This document shows positions 58,601-64,000 of a stretch of DNA of 64,000 bases, piece by piece; position 1 is the stretch's first letter; each line of letters begins with the position of its first letter. Source of the DNA: Caprimulgus europaeus (Eukaryota > Chordata > Aves > Caprimulgiformes > Caprimulgidae); the NCBI GenBank assembly GCA_907165065.1, contig OU015524.1:31124795-31188794 (forward strand), written 5' to 3'. The notes beneath the pieces were generated by a model, which did no database searches, was not told the origin of the DNA, and saw only the letters and a program-made list of their open reading frames with translations. The position numbers and the translations under genes were made by a program.

Positions 58601-59576
58601 AAGAGGACAGGCAGACTGTCCAGGTGAGTGAGAGTGTTACTAGGCTTTCTCCAAGTACAGCTAAACACGGCATTGTGAGGGTCAGGGGCTCAGGACCGCC
58701 ACCAGGCACATCTCTGCTGCATTCGGTACCCCAAAGATGTGGCAGGTTGCCCTCCTTCCATACAAGGATGCCACCACTCATGACATGAGGCACCTTGTGC
58801 ACATTGCCTTTGGGTTTATTGCCCTATGCTGGCAACTGCAGCAACCATGGCGGTTTCACCCTATCATGGCCCACCAGCTGGTGACTGTGTCTTCCTGAGG
58901 CAACTTAGGACAACTGTGTAGGCAATGTTGGGGTCCCCATGGCTGCCCTTTGCCATCCTGCTGCAGCCCTGGGACCCTGGAGCCAGTCCAAGAGTGGACC
59001 TATCTCAGCACAAGCACTCTGGGGCACTGCTGCGAAGGGCACAGGTGTGCACAGAGACGCGTGTGCACACGTGCAGGCACACATCCACTCCCACTAGGCC
59101 ATGGGGCCCTGGCGTGTGAGAAGCTGTTCTGTCCGTGCCCGGGGCCAGCCCTGGGGAGGGTGCATGGTCCATCAGGCTCAGGTTCCCACTAGCCATGGCC
59201 ACAGCCTGCAGCAGTGGAAAGAATTAGACTAGATTGACTAAATTGTCCTTTTCCATTGATGAGCATTGTCCTATGAGCCAACGTGTTCCACTTCAGCCAG
59301 GAGGGGTACTCACTTTTGGGGAGGAAAGCACCAAACGGTATCAGAGCAAAACATTCATGATGGCAGCAAAAGCCACTGGCATTTTCTCCCTTTCTCTTTA
59401 AGTATGAGCTTGTCAAATGACCAAACAAAAAGCCCCCACAGCGGCTTTCAAAGGGCCAGGCTCTCAGCCTGCAGGTTCCCCCATGCGGAGGCACAGACAG
59501 AAGCCTGGTCCCAGTCCCACAGTCCAGCTCTGCTGGTGTTTTTCTCATTTTCCTGGAAGTCCTGACAAGTTTGTTT

Positions 59577-59618
59577 TCTTCTTCTTCTTCTTCTTCTCTT
59601 TTTTTTTTTTTTTTTTTT
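59577..59618. repeat. (CTT)n followed by poly(T)
   Basis: About seven CTT units run into a T20 homopolymer. All pyrimidine on the plus strand. Confidence 0.9.
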
Positions 59619-62600
59619 CCTTTTAAAAAAATGAGCTTTTAGCAGCCCTGGGGCAGAAGGCTCTCACTTGCTAAATCACAAGGTTTGCTACATTGAAATG
59701 TAGCGACGTGCCCGCAAACGGGAACTGGCTGTCTTAGCTTTTGTTCTTGACTGTTTGCCAGAACCCTGAAAACAACAGGAGGAGGTTCAGCCACCTAAAC
59801 ATCCCTGTGCTCGGGGGAGCCTGTAAACGCGGGCGTTGACATATCAGACACCGTCGGTGCCTGTGCCAGCGGCGCAGGTGACCCCACTGCCAGGTGGCCG
59901 TGAGACGAGAGGGAGCAGCAGCACCCGGCAGTGCCGATGGTGTGTCCCTCCTGGCATGGGCGCCAGGTTGTGCTGACCCAGGATTCCGTGTCCTTGCAGC
60001 ACTCGGTGACTATGCGTGGGAGAGAGGTGTGAGTGTCAGGAGACGCTATGCAGTGCTGTGATATCAGAAATACGGTTATCCTAGATTTTAGGGCAAGGTC
60101 AGTGATGATCCCCACACCGGCTCACCAGAGAAGCATTGACAAGATTTGGATACGTATCAGTGAGACACAGCAGTCACTTTTTCCACCCTCCCCCCCCACC
60201 CCCCAGCTTATTTGAAGAACAGTAGTGGGAAGGGACAGAGAGAGACCAAAACTTGTAGACTGGAAGAGATGATTAGCAAAATGCTGCCCTTAACAAGCTG
60301 AAAAGCACCTCTAGTGCAGCCAAGGGTGGTAGGTGCTTCCTCAGCACAGACCTAACCCATCGCTCTCCATGCCATTCCTGGGCTGTATATCCTTATTTAA
60401 CTTGGACAGAGCACCTCAGTCCTCAGCTACAGATATATTTAGATTTCTCTTTCAGTCATAGACTTGGAGGGAGACCAGGTGTACACCTCAGACCTTGCCT
60501 ACAGTCATTCCTTGGCCACCTCACTGTTCTACTAATGTTTATTTAAACAGATGAGGGGTGGAGCATGACCTAGCAAGCGGTTGAGAAGCTCTCCTAAAGT
60601 CCGTCCCTCAGCTGGGCTCTTGTCAGTCACCTCGCTGCAACTTTTTAACCTGGGAATTCTGGGACGGCACAGCATCCACCTCCAGGCTCACCTCAAGGTG
60701 CTCAAGGTCCTTCAGGTCCCTTCTGCTGGCTCCAGTTTCCTTCCCTTGTATCTCAACAGGGCAGGTCTTTCACCTCAGAGGGATTTAGTGTTTTGACAAG
60801 CTGCACTGTTCACCCCAAACTCTACCAGGTACAAAATCTTACATCAAGAGTCCTCTGGTCTTCACTTGCAGCTCTTGGTACCATCTTTCCCTTGGGCTCT
60901 CCTCCATGACTCCCTTCACACCTTTGAATCACTGAGGAGCTCAGGAGCTCCAAATAATCCTTTCCCTGGGCTATCCATCCCCATTTAGGTCTCTTTTGGC
61001 AAAGTAGCTGGACTGGAGCTCAGCTCTTGCAGCACCTAGATCTTTCTCTGCTCTCTTTGACCATCATCTCCTGGATTTCCACCATTACTTGTCTGCCTCC
61101 CGGTCGGAGGAGCCTCGGCTGACAGGGAGGCAGCACTCTTACTCCCATCACTTCCTCAACCCCATCCCTTGGGTGAAGGTTAACAATGATGTGCAGGTGG
61201 GCACCCACCCCTGAACCACCTCCTCGCGTTTGCAGATCCCACAAGGCGGGCGAGCCAAACGCTTTTCCCTTGCAACGTCATGGCATTAGGTTATAAAGTT
61301 CAGCTTGTCAGTAAGTAAGCCAGTCCCACCCACGACTTCTTTCCACATAATTATGGTTCATGAAGATACCAGGAAAAAAGGAGAGCCCCTGCCGGAGATG
61401 CTGACGTCTTTTTCCTTTCAGGTTCTATGGCTGCTTTACTGCGGTCGGGTTTTCTTTCTCCTCGCTGCCTGGTCTTTCTCTGACTGGAATCGTTCCCCTC
61501 TGAAAAACGTGGTGACTTTTGCTGAAAAGCAGTTCTGCCACTTCTGTAGCGAGGCAGCGCTCACGAATGGCACAGTGGTAGTTACGGGATGTGTGGTTTA
61601 CCTCAAGACGTCACATCTCCTCCCCCCGGAGACATCAGAAGGGTTATTGCTCAAATTCAGCTTCAATTGTATAAAGGAAAAAGGCCCTGTGACTTTCACT
61701 ACTACTTTTAATGTTCTAAGAAACCTTTAGTTCCCTTCCCCAGGGTGCTTCAAAGGGCAATTAGCTGGGGCACAAGATGCTACCTTTTGGTAATCATACG
61801 CATACAAAGTGTGGTCTAAAATCCTATGAGTCAAATTGCAGTATTTCCTACCCGGGGAAAGGAACGATTGATTTTGGTTGGGGATTTTTCCCAGGTGAAG
61901 GCTGGCCAGAAAGCAGGGCTTCAAGTACCAGATTTGCACTTTCTGTCCTTAAATACTTCTGGAGAGCAGAAGAGGTGAAATATCTGGTGTGCCTTAACAC
62001 CAGGTATTGGTGCCTTAATTAATCCTATCCTAGCAAAACCAGGACAACCTCTTTCAGTGCTAGAGCTGTGATGCTTGGCTGGAAGATGGTCCCCGAGAAG
62101 CCATTGACAGGGATGGCCATGGTCCGTGCAGGGAAGAAGGGCCCCAGGGCTGGGCCCACCCAGCAGAATGCTGTGTTCTTCCCAGGCAAACACCAGCCCA
62201 GCAGAAACTCGGCTTCCTCTCTGCGACAGGAAAGCTGTGAAACGAGAGCTGGGCAGGCTCAGTCGTGCAGGACACAGGCAGCACGGGGCTGCATTAGTCC
62301 ACACTCAGAAGGAGAGCTGAGAAAGGAAACCAGCAAACCAGATCTCCCTGTCCTGGCTAAAAAAACCAAAAAACAAACCACACACAGAAGGTAAACAAAT
62401 ACCATCACCAGTGGAAACGCAGCCGTTCTCATCTCCTTCACACAGGCAGCGGGGAACAGCACAGGGCTGCCCAGCCAGGCTCCTGGTGCTTCAGCAAAGA
62501 GCACTGGTGCTGACATGGAGATGCACTAAGACTCAGGGGATCTCAGCTGCTGCTGTTCGCCCCAAGTTTGGCCCTCTCCCTGGTTTTGCTGGCAAGGACA

Positions 62601-63410
62601 TGCCCTCTTTTCTCACAGGCTACCCCCAGGTTTTAACAACTTTCCCCCTCTGCAGAACTGTGTCAAGCTGAGCTAGTAGAACACAAGGCTGTGAATCCTT
62701 GGGGCGCGAGGTTTTGCCCCTACAGCAGCTGATGTGCTTTTCACAAGCTGTTTCAGCCCTGGGTGAGTGCAGTCTGCAGGCACCGCTCCTGAGAGCTGCC
62801 CGCCCAAAGCCGTGACGATGTGGGTAAGGGCAAAGGGTGCAAAGGCAAACTGTGCCATGGCCTTTTCCTCGCCTCAGCTTTGAGAGTGCAACTGTGGTGT
62901 CTGACCAAAACCATGACTGAGCTCCCCTTTGCCAAAATCATCGTTTCTGACTTCCCAAGCGGTGCTCGAGGTGCCCGAGGGAGGTGCAGACTTCCCTTAT
63001 TTTTATATAGAGACACTGCTACACCTGATGAATGCAGGGTTTACTCATGGGTACCTTCCTCCTGTGCGCAGTACCACGCTGTGACCTGCCCAGGAAACGC
63101 AGCTGGTTTCCTGCTGGCAAGCCGGGCAGTGCCGCCTTCACTGACAAGCTGGTTCACCTGCCTATCACTCCTGCCACAGCCTCTCCGGCTCCTCCAGGAA
63201 GGTTCCCATCCACGGATGAAAAACGCTTGTGAGCACCACTCACAACCCTCACAGGTGGAGGGAATACAACCTGCCCCAGCTCCAAAGCAGGAGCTTGAGC
63301 CGGCTTCCCCACCAGAGGCTCCTGGTATGAGATAATTAACCCTTCAATTGCTGAGGAAGCTCAGAGGACCTTAATTTGACAGTCACTGTAAAAATATTTT
63401 GTCTGTCAAC

Positions 63411-63545
63411 AGTCTTTCATCCAAGGATCTAAAGTGCTTTACAAGTATTAATTAAGCTCACCAAAGTAAGTATAAATAATTATTGTAATTGAACAGCATG
63501 GAGAACTGAGGCCAAACTTGACCAAGAGCATCTGTCAGGCCCCAG
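63411..63545 (+). mobile_element. Second ancient SINE-like repeat copy
   Basis: CATCCAAGGATCTAAAGTGC, TTTACAAGTATTAATTAAGC, GTAAGTATAAATAATTATTG and GGAGAACTGAGGCCAAACTT follow the same block order as the copy at 22885-23066, on the same strand. The 3' half is shorter and more decayed. Confidence 0.45.
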
Positions 63546-64000
63546 AGAAGGGGCCTGCATGGAAGAGGAGCAATTTTCAGCTGCAGTTGCCAGACTGCAA
63601 ATCCTCCTGCAGAGAACAGCCTCAGCCTGCAAACTGGCCCAGTCTGTTGTGCTCCACTCAAGGGTGTCCTCCCCTGGAAGATCGGATGTTTGAAGGACAG
63701 GGAAAAAAAGCTAGTTATTTTCATTTTGGAATACAGTGCAATCCTGTGTCTTGTGTTAGTCCCTTCTACTGTTTTACATGAGATCAGTAGTTTCTGAAAG
63801 TAATGGATAGTAAATCAGGTGTTAAGGAATTAGGGATAGAATTTAAGGACTATTTTAAACCCCAAATGGTCAAACCTTCATTTGTACAAGCTTGTTTATT
63901 ATTTGCCCTTACTATTATGAATCTCAGGGCTTGGATCACTTTCATTTTCCTATGCTTTCAACCATCCTGTATCAAGGAGTTTCAGATCAGGGTTGCTTAG

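Larger units (their letters stand above)
50860..64000. other. Non-coding region upstream of FOSL2
   Basis: No gene was recognised on either strand. In human, BABAM2 lies upstream of FOSL2, but I could not identify any exon of it here. The contents are microsatellites (53271, 55643, 59577), one old SINE copy (63411) and otherwise unique sequence. Open frames reach about 208 codons, but none shows a known domain or a consistent exon structure. Confidence 0.55.

Noticed and set aside
61305-61730. 141-codon plus-strand open frame
   Set aside because: No family similarity recognised and no splice context; not supported as a gene.

Overview
The window is vertebrate nuclear DNA, almost certainly from a bird. 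It carries 5'-truncated CR1 LINEs, an avian-type ERV LTR and compact introns, and its one complete gene is FOSL2 (Fra-2), whose spliced product is 323 residues, the length I recall for chicken Fra-2. There are no operons, CRISPR arrays or prokaryotic features. I found no clearly new biological system. The most unusual structure is a perfect 42-bp inverted repeat in the FOSL2 promoter.

Layout on the minus strand, in the direction of transcription from high to low coordinates: about 50860-64000 is upstream non-coding DNA with microsatellites, one old SINE copy and possible conserved non-coding elements. A 640-bp T-rich tract (50215-50855) lies against a CpG island (about 47250-50190). The island holds a CArG box, CRE/FAP-like and AP-1 sites, a TATA-like box, the giant hairpin, and exon 1 of FOSL2 (start codon at 49020). 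FOSL2 exons 2, 3 and 4 follow at 42561-42815, 38783-38890 and 36790-37299, all in phase 0. A long 3' UTR probably ends near 31.8 kb and contains two UUAUUUAUU nonamers and a C16 tract.

The interval 14140-31785 is intergenic, with an old CR1, an old SINE and simple repeats. From 14040 down to 2375 lie seven short exons that I assign to the 5' end of PLB1 (phospholipase B1): a signal-peptide exon, then pieces of the first lipase-like repeat. The gene runs off the low end of the window. FOSL2 followed by PLB1 on the same strand is also the human 2p23 order, which supports both calls. The PLB1 introns hold an LTR, a young CR1, and a younger CR1 nested inside an ancient CR1 in the same orientation.

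The two genes are neighbours rather than partners: FOSL2 is an immediate-early AP-1 subunit and PLB1 is a secreted or brush-border phospholipase. Family and repeat assignments come from memory and reading by eye. No alignment was run.
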